Source: Postechiella sp039985655
Lineage (GTDB): Bacteria; Bacteroidota; Bacteroidia; Flavobacteriales; Flavobacteriaceae
Direction: 5' to 3'
Assembly: GCA_039985655.1 (NCBI GenBank)
Contig: JBDWSF010000005.1
Span: 124,001 to 188,000 of the forward strand
DNA length: 64,000 nt
Positions within the stretch are counted from its first letter, which is position 1; every line of letters starts with the position of its first letter. Made by a program: the position numbers and the translations under genes. The notes below the pieces were generated by a model, which made no database searches, was not told the DNA's origin, and saw only the letters and a list, made by a program, of their open reading frames with translations. Shown here piece after piece: positions 20,037 through 28,311 of this stretch.

Positions 20037-21692
20037 TTATGCTTCTTCTAGTTTATGAGAAAATTTCAGAATGATAAACTCTGCAGGACGAACAGCAGCA
20101 ATGCCTATCTCTACAATCATTCGTCCTTCTAGAACATCTCGTTGTGTCATGGTTTTACCTAATCCTACATTTACAAAATATGCTTGCTCTTCTGTAGAAC
20201 CAGCTAGACCACTTTGTTGCCATACACCATACAGAAAGCTTTCGATCATGGCCTTTACTCTTAACCACGTTGATGGATCGTTAGGCTCAAAAACAGCAAA
20301 AGAGGATGCTTTTTTAGTAGATTCTTCAATCATATTAAATAATCGACGAACAGATATATATCGCCATTCATTATCGTTTCCTGCTAATGTTCTTGCTCCC
20401 CATACCAAGGTACCTTTACCAACAAAACTACGGATGGCATTTATAGATTTCCCTGCTGTAGCATCTACATTGAGTTTCTCCTGATCTGAAGACGTAATTT
20501 TAATTATAGGGCCGTTAACGGCATTAATACTAACATTTGCGGGTGCTTTCCATACGCCCCTTTCGCGATCTGTAGTAGCATAGATTCCTGCAATAGCTGC
20601 ACTAGGAGGTAAAGTTATTTTTTCTTTTGCAAGCTGACTAACAACTTTATTATACAATGCTGACTGATCGACTTTATAGGATTCCAAGTTATCTGATGAT
20701 GCTGCTCTTTTAATTAAAGGGACACCTGCATTACCTCCAACCTGATTAACGGTAGCCCTTCCATCCAATGCTTTAATATTAAAACCAGATTTATCTTCAA
20801 CATTTGCCCAAATGTCAAGTATATCGCTTACATCGACACCGGAAACGTCTACATTTCTTATAGTTAGAACATTCGTCGATGTTACTGAAATATCAATATC
20901 TGTTCCAGATCCTCCATTTATTTTAAACTTAGGAGCAAATTCAAAAGAATTACCAGAATACGTGATATTAAGCCCCTCATGTTCTAATTCATATACATCA
21001 TCTCCTACAGAAGTTAATTGTTTTACAACCACATCTGTATCCTTATAACTATAGCAAAGCGAAGTTTGTAGATACGGAGTATAAGCTGCTCCATATTTTA
21101 AGTTATTGTTACCAATTCCATTTCTAAAATCGCTTCCATTGCTATCGTCTTTCTGAATGTCGAAAATGCAAAACCTTTCTTTTAATTTGGAGCACTGTTG
21201 TAAAGCTTCAGTACAAATTTCATGGTAATCATCTGCTTGTAATTTTGTAGCTTCTCCTAGCATTATAAGCGTAGGTTCGTCTTCCTTACTTAAAGCTTCA
21301 AGACCTTTTATAAATGCCGCCTTGGCTTTACTTTCTAAATAACTGGCGTATATACCGATAGAAATAATGTAACATTCGCCTCCCCCATTTTTGAAATAAA
21401 GATCCAATGTATGGTATAAGGTGCTTTGAGGTGGTGTTACCTGTACGCCATGGATAGCACCAGAATTGTTATCTACATCTACTGTAAAAGAGGCTGACTG
21501 GGCTTCTCCGAATATTTCTTTATATTCTAATAAAGTAGAAATTCGTATAGGCCGTATAGACCCATCTTCATTTTTTGGTGCTTTTTCGGTATAACCAATA
21601 AAAGCTGGAACCGCAGTAGATACACCTGCTACTGATGGTGGTAATAGAGGGATTTCCTCTGTGTACACATCTGGTGTTAAATAATTAGACAT
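20037..21692 (-). CDS. Contractile sheath protein (Afp2-4-like)
   Basis: 551 residues. The N-terminal YLTPDVYTEEIPLLPPSVAG, AVPAFIGYTEKAP and the C-terminal FVNVGLGKTMTQRDVLEGRM, IVEIGIAAVRPAEFIILKFS are the sheath handshake regions. A middle insertion (about 210-310, with DVDVSGVDVSDILDIWANVE nearby) forms the variable outer domain. Only one sheath gene is present, unlike the three of Afp. It lies 30 bp after the 253-aa gene. Confidence 0.95.
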   Translation of the reverse strand: MSNYLTPDVYTEEIPLLPPSVAGVSTAVPAFIGYTEKAPKNEDGSIRPIRISTLLEYKEIFGEAQSASFTVDVDNNSGAIHGVQVTPPQSTLYHTLDLYFKNGGGECYIISIGIYASYLESKAKAAFIKGLEALSKEDEPTLIMLGEATKLQADDYHEICTEALQQCSKLKERFCIFDIQKDDSNGSDFRNGIGNNNLKYGAAYTPYLQTSLCYSYKDTDVVVKQLTSVGDDVYELEHEGLNITYSGNSFEFAPKFKINGGSGTDIDISVTSTNVLTIRNVDVSGVDVSDILDIWANVEDKSGFNIKALDGRATVNQVGGNAGVPLIKRAASSDNLESYKVDQSALYNKVVSQLAKEKITLPPSAAIAGIYATTDRERGVWKAPANVSINAVNGPIIKITSSDQEKLNVDATAGKSINAIRSFVGKGTLVWGARTLAGNDNEWRYISVRRLFNMIEESTKKASSFAVFEPNDPSTWLRVKAMIESFLYGVWQQSGLAGSTEEQAYFVNVGLGKTMTQRDVLEGRMIVEIGIAAVRPAEFIILKFSHKLEEA

Positions 21693-21722
21693 ATTAGATA
21701 GTTTTTAATGTTTAAACTTTAC

Positions 21723-22484
21723 TTAATTGATTTTAATAATTTGGATACCATTATCACTTATACTAGGATTAGATAAGTGTTTAATGATGATATTTTCATT
21801 TTTGAGTAACTGAATATTTTTTAAAATCTTGTTACTATAATTAATAGCTGTACTGGACTCAAAAACAAACAATCGTTTATCAGGGAAATTTAACCTCAGT
21901 GACCTTGCTATTTTATCTGGTTTATCATCTTGATTTTTTAGCTCACTGAATGTTAGCTGTTCTCCTCTATCTTTGATTTCTAGTTTTGTAGTTTCAGTAT
22001 TTGACACAATGTAATACTTCCACTTTACAGATTTTGACTTGAAAATTAATTGATATTCTGGAGGCACCTTAGCAGAGCCAAAATTCACTTCACTTAACTT
22101 TATTTTCACCTTTGCAATAGTAAAGCCATTCAAAATGTCGCCTTCTGTGGGTTTTGACACTACTAATTCTTCACTATTGTTTTCTAATCCCTCATTAGTA
22201 AAAAAAGAGATTTCCTTATTAATATCGGTAATATCATCAAAATTGTCAGTAGTAGAAGCTACATTAAAACGAAGTGTATCCCTTGCTTCTATAATAGGTA
22301 ATTGGTCTCCCTCTATATCAACTGGTATAAGTACTTTTAAACCTTTTGGAGTGTTCTTTACAATAAAATGTTGTTTTCTCAAAAACTGTAATGTATTGGC
22401 CTCTGGTATAAGCATCAAGTCCATCCGATCATCAGAAAAATATTGATGATTAATTGCTATTTGAAAGAATTCCTTGTACTTCAT
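21723..22484 (-). CDS. eCIS-associated protein of unknown function (253 aa)
   Basis: 253 residues, not confidently assigned. It starts MKYKEFFQIAINHQYFSDDR, then MDLMLIPEANTLQFLRKQHF, and has a long beta-rich middle (FTIAKVKIKLSEVNFGSAKV). Its start overlaps the DUF4255 stop by 4 bp and it lies directly before the sheath. Position suggests a cap, sheath-terminator or assembly factor made with the distal-end protein. No catalytic motif or membrane segment is seen. Confidence 0.75.
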   Translation of the reverse strand: MKYKEFFQIAINHQYFSDDRMDLMLIPEANTLQFLRKQHFIVKNTPKGLKVLIPVDIEGDQLPIIEARDTLRFNVASTTDNFDDITDINKEISFFTNEGLENNSEELVVSKPTEGDILNGFTIAKVKIKLSEVNFGSAKVPPEYQLIFKSKSVKWKYYIVSNTETTKLEIKDRGEQLTFSELKNQDDKPDKIARSLRLNFPDKRLFVFESSTAINYSNKILKNIQLLKNENIIIKHLSNPSISDNGIQIIKIN

Positions 22485-23059
22485 TTATTTACCTTTTCAA
22501 TATTATTAAGACTAATTTCTGAAGTACTTTCACCTACAAATTTAAGACTTAGATCATCTATAAATGATAACAAGCGTATCCTATACAAAACAGAAGGCAA
22601 ATACGATGTATTTAAAGAATGCCATACTTGGTTTTGCTCTTCTAGAGGAAGTGATATCAATTCAATAGTTAATTTCTCTATGTTTTCTTCAGAAAGTTGT
22701 GGGGCGTTTAAAGGTGTTAAAACACGATTAACTTGAAAAAACTTAATGATATGAGAAAGAAACTTAAGCGCTTGATTGTAATCACTAAACTTTGACACAA
22801 ATAGTACCTGCAATTCAATTCTAATTTCTGGGTTAATTTGAGTTCTAATCCCATTCTTAATTATTCCTGAATACTGATCTGCATTTCTAAATTTTCTATC
22901 TTCTGAAACATTAATAAGGAAAGGGGTAACCTTACTATCTGTAAAAGAATCCGAATTATTTGCATTTATAAACTCTACAACATCCAATTCTGTTGATCCT
23001 ATATTTTTAAGGTATTCATTGAGCTTATCCTTTAAAACACTTAATACTACATTAATCAT
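22481..23059 (-). CDS. DUF4255 tube/sheath terminator (Afp16-like)
   Basis: 192 residues. INVVLSVLKDKLNEYLKN, PFLINVSEDRKFRNADQYSG, LQVLFVSKFSDYNQALKFLS and LPLEEQNQVWHSLNTSYLPS match the DUF4255/Pvc16 family. Afp16 caps the distal end of tube and sheath. It is the first gene of the operon in Bacteroidota eCIS, as here. A TAnnTTTG element lies 40 bp upstream of the start. Confidence 0.93.
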   Translation of the reverse strand: MINVVLSVLKDKLNEYLKNIGSTELDVVEFINANNSDSFTDSKVTPFLINVSEDRKFRNADQYSGIIKNGIRTQINPEIRIELQVLFVSKFSDYNQALKFLSHIIKFFQVNRVLTPLNAPQLSEENIEKLTIELISLPLEEQNQVWHSLNTSYLPSVLYRIRLLSFIDDLSLKFVGESTSEISLNNIEKVNK

Positions 23060-23098
23060 GACATATCCCCAATTTAGGTTTGTTTATTTCTGAAAGCA

Positions 23099-23106
23099 CA
23101 AAGGTA
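23099..23106 (-). promoter_or_regulatory. Probable -10 element of the eCIS operon
   Basis: The minus strand reads TACCTTTG, an exact match to the Bacteroidota -10 consensus TAnnTTTG, 40 bp upstream of the first eCIS start codon. A TTTG lies about 26 bp further upstream as an imperfect -33. No other strong element was seen inside the structural genes. Confidence 0.6.
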
Positions 23107-23262
23107 ACTGGAAAACCACATTAGAAATATAACAAATCCGACAAATAAGTAGGTTTTTACGACAACACTATTATACAAAATCAAAGCATTATACCATTTC
23201 CGACATTAGAAATTTGAACATAAGATTTTTTAGACATATTGCTCGGTACTGAATTGGGCTGG

Positions 23263-23640
23263 TTAATATGGGCCACCCTCAGCCTGGATATCAACCTCTT
23301 TTAGAATTGCTGTAACGACTTGGAATTGTACTACAATATTATAAAGATCATTATGGTAACTTGTTGCAGGTTCTAACATGGCAAGAGATAATCTTTGTTT
23401 GTCTATAAGATACAAGGCGTTAGCGCACTTTAGCTTTTTTTTGCCAAAGTATTCGCTTCTTTAGCATAATTAATACCCCTTATAGTATCTTTAATTGTAG
23501 AGAAATATTTTGACAAATGAATCTTATTGGTAACGATTCTTGTTTTACTTTTAATACTACATCAAGTTTAATGATCATAGCGTGAGAGTAAAGCTGTTTG
23601 CTTTCATCTTCTGAATCTGCAAACACTTTTTCTTAGATAT
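23263..23640 (-). pseudogene. Degraded gene of unknown family upstream of the eCIS operon
   Basis: On the minus strand, protein-like segments occur in successive frames: FADSEDESKQLYSHAMIIKL, then TNKIHLSKYFSTIKDTIRGI with NYAKEANTLAKK, then after a frame change at an A8 tract (23435-23442) ALYLIDKQRLSLAMLEPATS and YNIVVQFQVVTAILKEVDIQ, ending at TAA 23263-23265. No one frame is open. The helical composition gives no family. The rest of 23060-23934 shows nothing else. Confidence 0.35.
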
Positions 23641-23934
23641 GAACATTATTTTTAAACTATATTTCATACATTTTTTTGATGTGAACCTCATTACATTCTT
23701 TAGAATTTCTACTTTAGCTTCTTCTTTGAGCGCTATATAAATATTTTTTAATTTTGTTTGATTTTGGAAATAGCACAATCATCAATGAGGCAATGAATTT
23801 CACCTTATGCGGCTTCTACAAATGACGAATAATCTTGATAACCCTATATTGTCAATAAGTTTCGCAGATGAAAAAGAAAAAACACATTACAAAATCAGTT
23901 GAATCATTTAACTGGTTTTTACTATCTTTTCTTT

Positions 23935-24957
23935 TTAATCACTATATCTATCTCTAATGATTTCTTCTACAGGTTTGTCGTTAACATACCAGCCGTTTTC
24001 ATTAGGGTTGTTGATATCTTGTCCAGATTCTAATATTTTCCATTCCCAAAAAAAACCTCCAGCAGTCCAATTTTCATCCCAAAGCGTGTCATAAAAAGCA
24101 GTGTAGGCATTATTTTGAGCTTCGAAATTATAATTTGAGTTGGAAATACCCTCCAATAACCAAGCTTTCCAAGCGGTGTTATCAATACTTCTATAACCAT
24201 ATTCCGTAAATAAGATTTTTTTTTGATATCTGCAGGATAAGGCATTTAGATTATTCTTTATTGGGACTAAAGCTTTTTTTATTTCATCAACGGAAGGAGT
24301 CTCTTTATTTACTAAAGGGAAATAAGTATTTACTCCTATATAATCCAAATTTTCCCAAAAAGAAACTGACTGGTACTCATCCCAATTGGCTGAATACGTT
24401 AACTTTAAATTAGGAAAATCTGTTCTAATCTTAACAATCAGCGCTTGGAAAAATTGAGGGCGTCTTTGGCTAAACTCTTTAAGCTCATTACCTATGGACA
24501 ATAACTTAACTTCAGGAAATTCTTCGGAGAGTCTTGCAAATTCATAAATCAGTTCTTCATATGCCTTCTCGATACCCAACCATTCTGCTTCTGTATTAAC
24601 AAAAAAATCACCCCAAAAAAAGGAATCATTTACTGCTCCTACTACTCCAAAAGACGTTAAAGGTTTCAGCATAATATTTGACAAACCACTTTTGCTTATT
24701 CTTGGGATAATCACTTTCATTTTATAGACTTCATCAATTACACCAAAGTCATAATAAGGACGTCCTTCTGACAATGCTTCTTTTATAGTAATTAAAGGAG
24801 CTAAGGACACCCAGTCTGCATTAGTTTTCTCAGCAAGATCTATGGTATATGAATATGTAGGATCACTTAATATCCAAGTTTGAAGAATAGAACCTCCATT
24901 TATTTTGCTATTTGCATCCATACTTTCGATAAAGCATACATTAGTCCCCCCCCTCAT
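23935..24957 (-). CDS. Glycoside hydrolase, GH113-like (mannanase-type), with its signal peptide out of frame
   Basis: 340 residues. The TIM-barrel motifs ADWVSLAPLITIKE, LLSIGNELKEFSQR (acid/base Glu in GNELK), NLDYIGVNTYFPL and ILFTEYGYRSIDNTAWKAWL (nucleophile Glu in FTEYGYRS) fit GH113 and related families; the last lines GGFFWEWKI close the barrel. The listed ATG (24957) gives no signal peptide. One frame over, the DNA just upstream encodes IWIIFCISITFFSCEKDDEGG, a typical flavobacterial lipobox, which joins the enzyme frame if a G8 tract is read as G7. No in-frame ATG precedes it. The substrate is inferred only. Confidence 0.75.
   Translation of the reverse strand: MRGGTNVCFIESMDANSKINGGSILQTWILSDPTYSYTIDLAEKTNADWVSLAPLITIKEALSEGRPYYDFGVIDEVYKMKVIIPRISKSGLSNIMLKPLTSFGVVGAVNDSFFWGDFFVNTEAEWLGIEKAYEELIYEFARLSEEFPEVKLLSIGNELKEFSQRRPQFFQALIVKIRTDFPNLKLTYSANWDEYQSVSFWENLDYIGVNTYFPLVNKETPSVDEIKKALVPIKNNLNALSCRYQKKILFTEYGYRSIDNTAWKAWLLEGISNSNYNFEAQNNAYTAFYDTLWDENWTAGGFFWEWKILESGQDINNPNENGWYVNDKPVEEIIRDRYSD
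24946..24953. repeat. G8/C8 homopolymer at the lipoprotein-enzyme junction
   Basis: Eight consecutive C on the plus strand. With 7 the lipobox frame runs into the glycosidase; with 8 the lipobox frame ends in a stop two codons later (GAC TAA). Confidence 0.9.
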
Positions 24958-24990
24958 CGTCTTTTTCGCAAGAAAAAAAAGTTATAGAAA

Positions 24991-25015
24991 TGCAGAATAT
25001 AATCCATATTCTGCA
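24991..25015. terminator. Hairpin between the beta-barrel and glycosidase genes
   Basis: A perfect 10-bp inverted repeat, TGCAGAATAT / ATATTCTGCA, with a 5-nt loop, 17 bp past the stop of the beta-barrel gene. On the minus strand a T8 run follows about 10 bp later, and on the plus strand a T5 run follows. It could terminate either strand, although it overlaps the lipobox-like frame. Confidence 0.5.
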
Positions 25016-25031
25016 ATGCTTTTTATTTAAT

Positions 25032-25595
25032 CTAAAATCGATAACCAATTCTTAAATGGACATTTAAAGCTATTTCTTCTTCATTTTTTGAATACCCTAC
25101 GCTTTCAGCAAAAATGTATCTATATCCAACTCCAATACCAGTTTCATAAGTAAAGTGATTTCTTAGGCTACGTTTAATGCCCCAAGTTGGAATTATTGAA
25201 ACTTGGTCTACAACTCTTATATAGTCATAATTGGATAATACAAACCAATTAGGATGCTAATTCATTTGTAGTGTTAAGAAATTCCCACTATTCCCATCTA
25301 TATTTTTTGATCTAGAAACTCTCTTATTTAAATTATAATACCATCTTGGTTCTAATGTAATTACTGGTGTCAGCAAGTAACCTGTTTTTGGGTAAAAAGT
25401 TCCTCCCCATATCCCTGCATTTACTCCAATTTCAGCTCTTAAAGCGATTTGATTTGATAATTTCACTTCTCGGTGCTCCCAAAGCCCTAAAAGACCTGTT
25501 TGAATTCCATACGTTGATTGTTCTACACTTGCATTTTGAGACTTAACACTAAAACTTAATCCACAAAAAATAAGAGCCACTAAAATTCTTTTCAT
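25032..25595 (-). pseudogene. Outer-membrane beta-barrel protein interrupted by an amber codon
   Basis: The start is taken at 25595 (MKRILVALIFCGLSFSVKSQ, a clean signal peptide) rather than at an upstream ATG at 25649. The barrel-like sequence (YGIQTGLLGLWEHREV, IALRAEIGVNAGIWGGTFYP, TPVITLEPRWYYNLNKRVSR) runs to LTLQMN and a TAG at 25257-25259. It then continues in the same frame, HPNWFVLSNYDYIRVVDQVS, FTYETGIGVGYRYIFAESVG, LNVHLRIGYRF, to TAG at 25032. The final aromatic residue fits a barrel end. A single nonsense change explains everything; without it the protein would be 187 aa. Confidence 0.75.
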
Positions 25596-25892
25596 GCTAT
25601 TGCTTTTTATATTTTTTTGTTTTGTATCAAAGGTCAATTCTTCATACAAATTATACTATAAAAAGTGTTGATGTTAGCTAAAACTGGGACGACTAAAGAA
25701 TTAAAAGTGACTATAGAATAAAACTGATTTACAATAGAGATCTATTTGTCGTTTAAAAAGTTAATGTGCTTTTGTGCTGAAAAATTATGATTATCAATGT
25801 TAAGTATTTAAAATCGAAGGAAAATACAGAATTTATGAGTAATACGTATACATAGAAGTGAAAAATAGCTATCTAAGCATTGGAAAAGAGAG

Positions 25893-26078
25893 TTAAAATA
25901 GCCTATTAAGATCTACACCTTTTTTCTTTAAGAACTCGAGGTATTTTTTGTAGTTTTTCCCAAAGAGTTTATCATTTTCTATTCTAGATAATGTAGGCTG
26001 GCTAATGCTTAAAAGCTTAGCAACTTCTTCTTGATCAAGCTTTAATTCGTTTCCTCTAATATGTTTAATATTTTTCAA
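25893..26078 (-). CDS. Small XRE-family helix-turn-helix regulator
   Basis: 61 residues: GNELKLDQEEVAKLLSISQP, then TLSRIENDKLFGKNYKKYLE. The QEEVAKLL-SISQPTLSRIE segment is a standard XRE recognition helix unit. There is no further domain. It may regulate itself or a neighbour; such stand-alone proteins also occur as antitoxins, but no toxin is adjacent. Confidence 0.75.
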   Translation of the reverse strand: MKNIKHIRGNELKLDQEEVAKLLSISQPTLSRIENDKLFGKNYKKYLEFLKKKGVDLNRLF

Positions 26079-26566
26079 TTGTTAGTACTTTGCAGTAATA
26101 AAAGAAAAATACCTTCTACAATTATATTTAATCGATAAAATACATGCAAAATTGATAATATTGGTTAGATATTCATTAAGAAGAAGCTTAGACTATCTTT
26201 TTACTCATTTTAATAGCATTTAAAAGATTTTCAAAGGCAAAACGATTATCGAATCGTTTTTAAAGAAAACGATAGTGTGCTAAGCAGTAAAATTGAAGCT
26301 ATAATATATTACGATATTTTTGATGTTTTTGATATTTTAAATAATTTAATGCTGTTTTTGTATTGTCTTGTTCTTTAAAGAGTGCTACGTAAATTTTATA
26401 ATTTTGCTTCGTAATTACACACTAAATTCAGGGACGAAATCACATGACATTCTTAAACATAATTTAATATACGTATTAAGCATATAACTGTATTATTTGC
26501 ATATATTTGTTATTCTAAATTTTTCATAAAACCTTGATGAAAAATATATATTAAAAAATCGATTTT
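26079..26566. other. AT-rich intergenic region with a dyad and a promoter element
   Basis: 488 bp without a credible gene. It contains a perfect 9-bp dyad, AAAACGATT / AATCGTTTT with loop ATCG at 26239-26260, a possible operator for the XRE protein. A TATATTTG -10 element lies at 26502-26509, on the strand of the following gene. Confidence 0.5.
26502..26509 (+). promoter_or_regulatory. TAnnTTTG -10 element upstream of the oxidase gene
   Basis: TATATTTG matches the Bacteroidota consensus exactly, 57 bp before the start codon at 26567. No good -33 TTG at the usual spacing was found. Confidence 0.45.
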
Positions 26567-27619
26567 ATGAAAATGAATTTACCTTCACCTAATTTTGATT
26601 ATACTCTGGATGATTCCAAATTTATTGCAGGGATACGCCCATTTAGAAAAGAGACATACCGCTTGGAACATGAACGTTTAAATGATAAACTTATAGTACA
26701 TAATTATGGACATGGGGGTGCTGGCCTTACTTTAAGTTGGGGGTGTGCATTTGAAGTAGAAAATTTAATATATAATAATAATAATTATACAAAGAATGCA
26801 GAGATTGCTGTTATTGGTTGCGGGGTTATGGGGTTAACCGTAGCAAAGTTACTTCTTGATTTAGGCCACAAAGTAGCAATCTACACCAAAGATATACCAC
26901 CAAACACAACATCAAACATTGCAGGAGGGCAATGGAACCCTTCTAGTGTTGCATTCCAAGACACGGAACAGTTTCATAGAATTTTAAGAAGCTCATTTAG
27001 AATGTTTGAATCTCAATTGGGAAATGAATATGGAGTTTCCAGAAGAACAAATTTTACTCGAAGCAAAAATAACTCCTTCGAATTAGTCCCTAAGGATATT
27101 ATTCCTGAACCTAAATATTATAGCAGAGTACCTTTTGAAGGACATGATAATGAAGGCTATTCATACGAAACTTTATTAATAGAACCTCCTATCTTTCTAA
27201 ACAAACTGCTTAATGATATAATAGAACTTACAACAACAAATCATGCCAAACTTATTAAAAAAGATTTTTCTGATTTCCAAGAAATATTAGAAGTTCCTGA
27301 AAGAGTGATTGTCAATTGTACAGGATATGGAGCAAAAAAGATTTTGGATGACGAAAAGATGATCCCCATAAAAGGTCAATTAGCGCTTTTAAAGCCACAG
27401 GAATTACCATATTTATATGGTAATCATGGATATATATTTCCCAGACGTGATTATTTGGTTCTTGGTGGCACATTTGAAGAAGGCAATGATGATCCATCAC
27501 CAGATCTTGAAACATGCAAAGAAATAATTGAAATGCATAAAAAAAGCTTTGACCCTAAACATTCAAACAAAGAAGCTCGCCTAAAAGAACTTTTTAGAAC
27601 AGATAGAATTATAAAATAG
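26567..27619 (+). CDS. FAD-dependent oxidoreductase, D-amino-acid-oxidase-like, with permuted motif order
   Basis: 350 residues. The motif usually found at the C-terminus of D-amino-acid oxidases comes first: GIRPFRKETYRLE (22-34) and VHNYGHGGAGLTLSWGCA (44-61). The FAD-binding Rossmann start IAVIGCGVMGL follows at 80-90, then AGGQWNPSS, VNCTGYGAKKI, PIKGQLALLKP and YLVLGGTFEEGNDDPSP. The protein ends where a normal oxidase would show the GLRP motif. All key parts are present, so it is probably a functional circularly permuted form, oxidising a D-amino acid or similar amine. No signal peptide, so cytoplasmic. Confidence 0.85.
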   Translation: MKMNLPSPNFDYTLDDSKFIAGIRPFRKETYRLEHERLNDKLIVHNYGHGGAGLTLSWGCAFEVENLIYNNNNYTKNAEIAVIGCGVMGLTVAKLLLDLGHKVAIYTKDIPPNTTSNIAGGQWNPSSVAFQDTEQFHRILRSSFRMFESQLGNEYGVSRRTNFTRSKNNSFELVPKDIIPEPKYYSRVPFEGHDNEGYSYETLLIEPPIFLNKLLNDIIELTTTNHAKLIKKDFSDFQEILEVPERVIVNCTGYGAKKILDDEKMIPIKGQLALLKPQELPYLYGNHGYIFPRRDYLVLGGTFEEGNDDPSPDLETCKEIIEMHKKSFDPKHSNKEARLKELFRTDRIIK

Positions 27620-27888
27620 GCGAAACGTAAAAAAATCATGTTAACATTTGTTTTTGATAGATTAAAAGAAAAAGCAAGCAGCTCATAGTTGAAGGTTAGA
27701 AAGGCAAATCTTGAAACCAAAATCTTCAACGTTTAAAACGTTCTGACTCTTGTTTTTTTTGAAATCAAACGCGCTTAAAAAAGCACAGTCCTGCCTATTT
27801 AATGCGGCAATTTTTTTTAAATTTTTATTGACACTAACATTAAAATATCCTTTTAAATATTCAAGTTTAATTTGTTTTAAATAAACGA

Positions 27889-28055
27889 CCTCGATGCAAG
27901 CGAGGTATTCAATAGGAACTGTTTTTTTTTAAGATCCGAAGCAAACTTCGAGGTATTAAACCTAAAGATCCCGCTAAAAAAGCGGGATTAGTTCAACTAC
28001 CAATTTTGAAAATATTGCTTCGCAACTTTTCAAAATAGAGTTTCACTAATAAATA
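27889..28055. repeat. Dispersed repeat family 1, copy A
   Basis: About 165 bp from CCTCGATGC to CACTAATAAA, matching 31160-31350 and 36503-36672. It contains the small hairpin CCTCG..CGAGG, a second segment ending TTCGAGGTATT, and a strong 8-bp hairpin ATCCCGCT / AGCGGGAT at 27968-27988. The shared core TAGTTCAACTACCAAT is followed by TTTCAAAATAGAGTTT. Non-coding. Confidence 0.85.
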
Positions 28056-28134
28056 AAATGACTCGAATTGACTAGCAATTAATGACTCGAAAGATTTATT
28101 GATCCCGTAAAACCATTTTTAAAGTCTAAATAAT

Positions 28135-28301
28135 CTGTTGTGCATTTTAAGTAAAATTAGTACTTCGACAAGCTCAGTAGAACTATCACGAATAAAATTT
28201 TTCCGTTTTAAAGACCTGTTCTCGATACAATTTCCGACAAAAAAGTCGAAATCACTCGAACTGACAGTTATTTTAGTCAAATAAATCAAAATGCACAACA
28301 G
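28135..28301. repeat. Dispersed repeat family 2, copy A, with 14-bp terminal inverted repeats
   Basis: 167 bp bounded by CTGTTGTGCATTTT (28135-28148) and AAAATGCACAACAG (28288-28301), a perfect 14-bp inverted repeat. Inside are AGTACTTCGACAAGCTCAGT and CTCGATACAATTTCCGAC, then AAGTCGAAATCACTCGAACT. It ends 11 bp before the stop codon of the minus-strand T9SS gene at 28312. No coding capacity. Confidence 0.85.
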
Positions 28302-28311
28302 TTAAATAGTA

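Noticed and set aside
23575..23778. 67-codon minus-strand frame as a gene
   Set aside because: Lys-rich low-complexity sequence, no recognisable domain, and it runs alongside a better coding-like frame of the decayed gene.
28135..28301. Repeat family 2 as an autonomous insertion sequence
   Set aside because: Only 167 bp and no transposase or open frame; at most a non-autonomous element.
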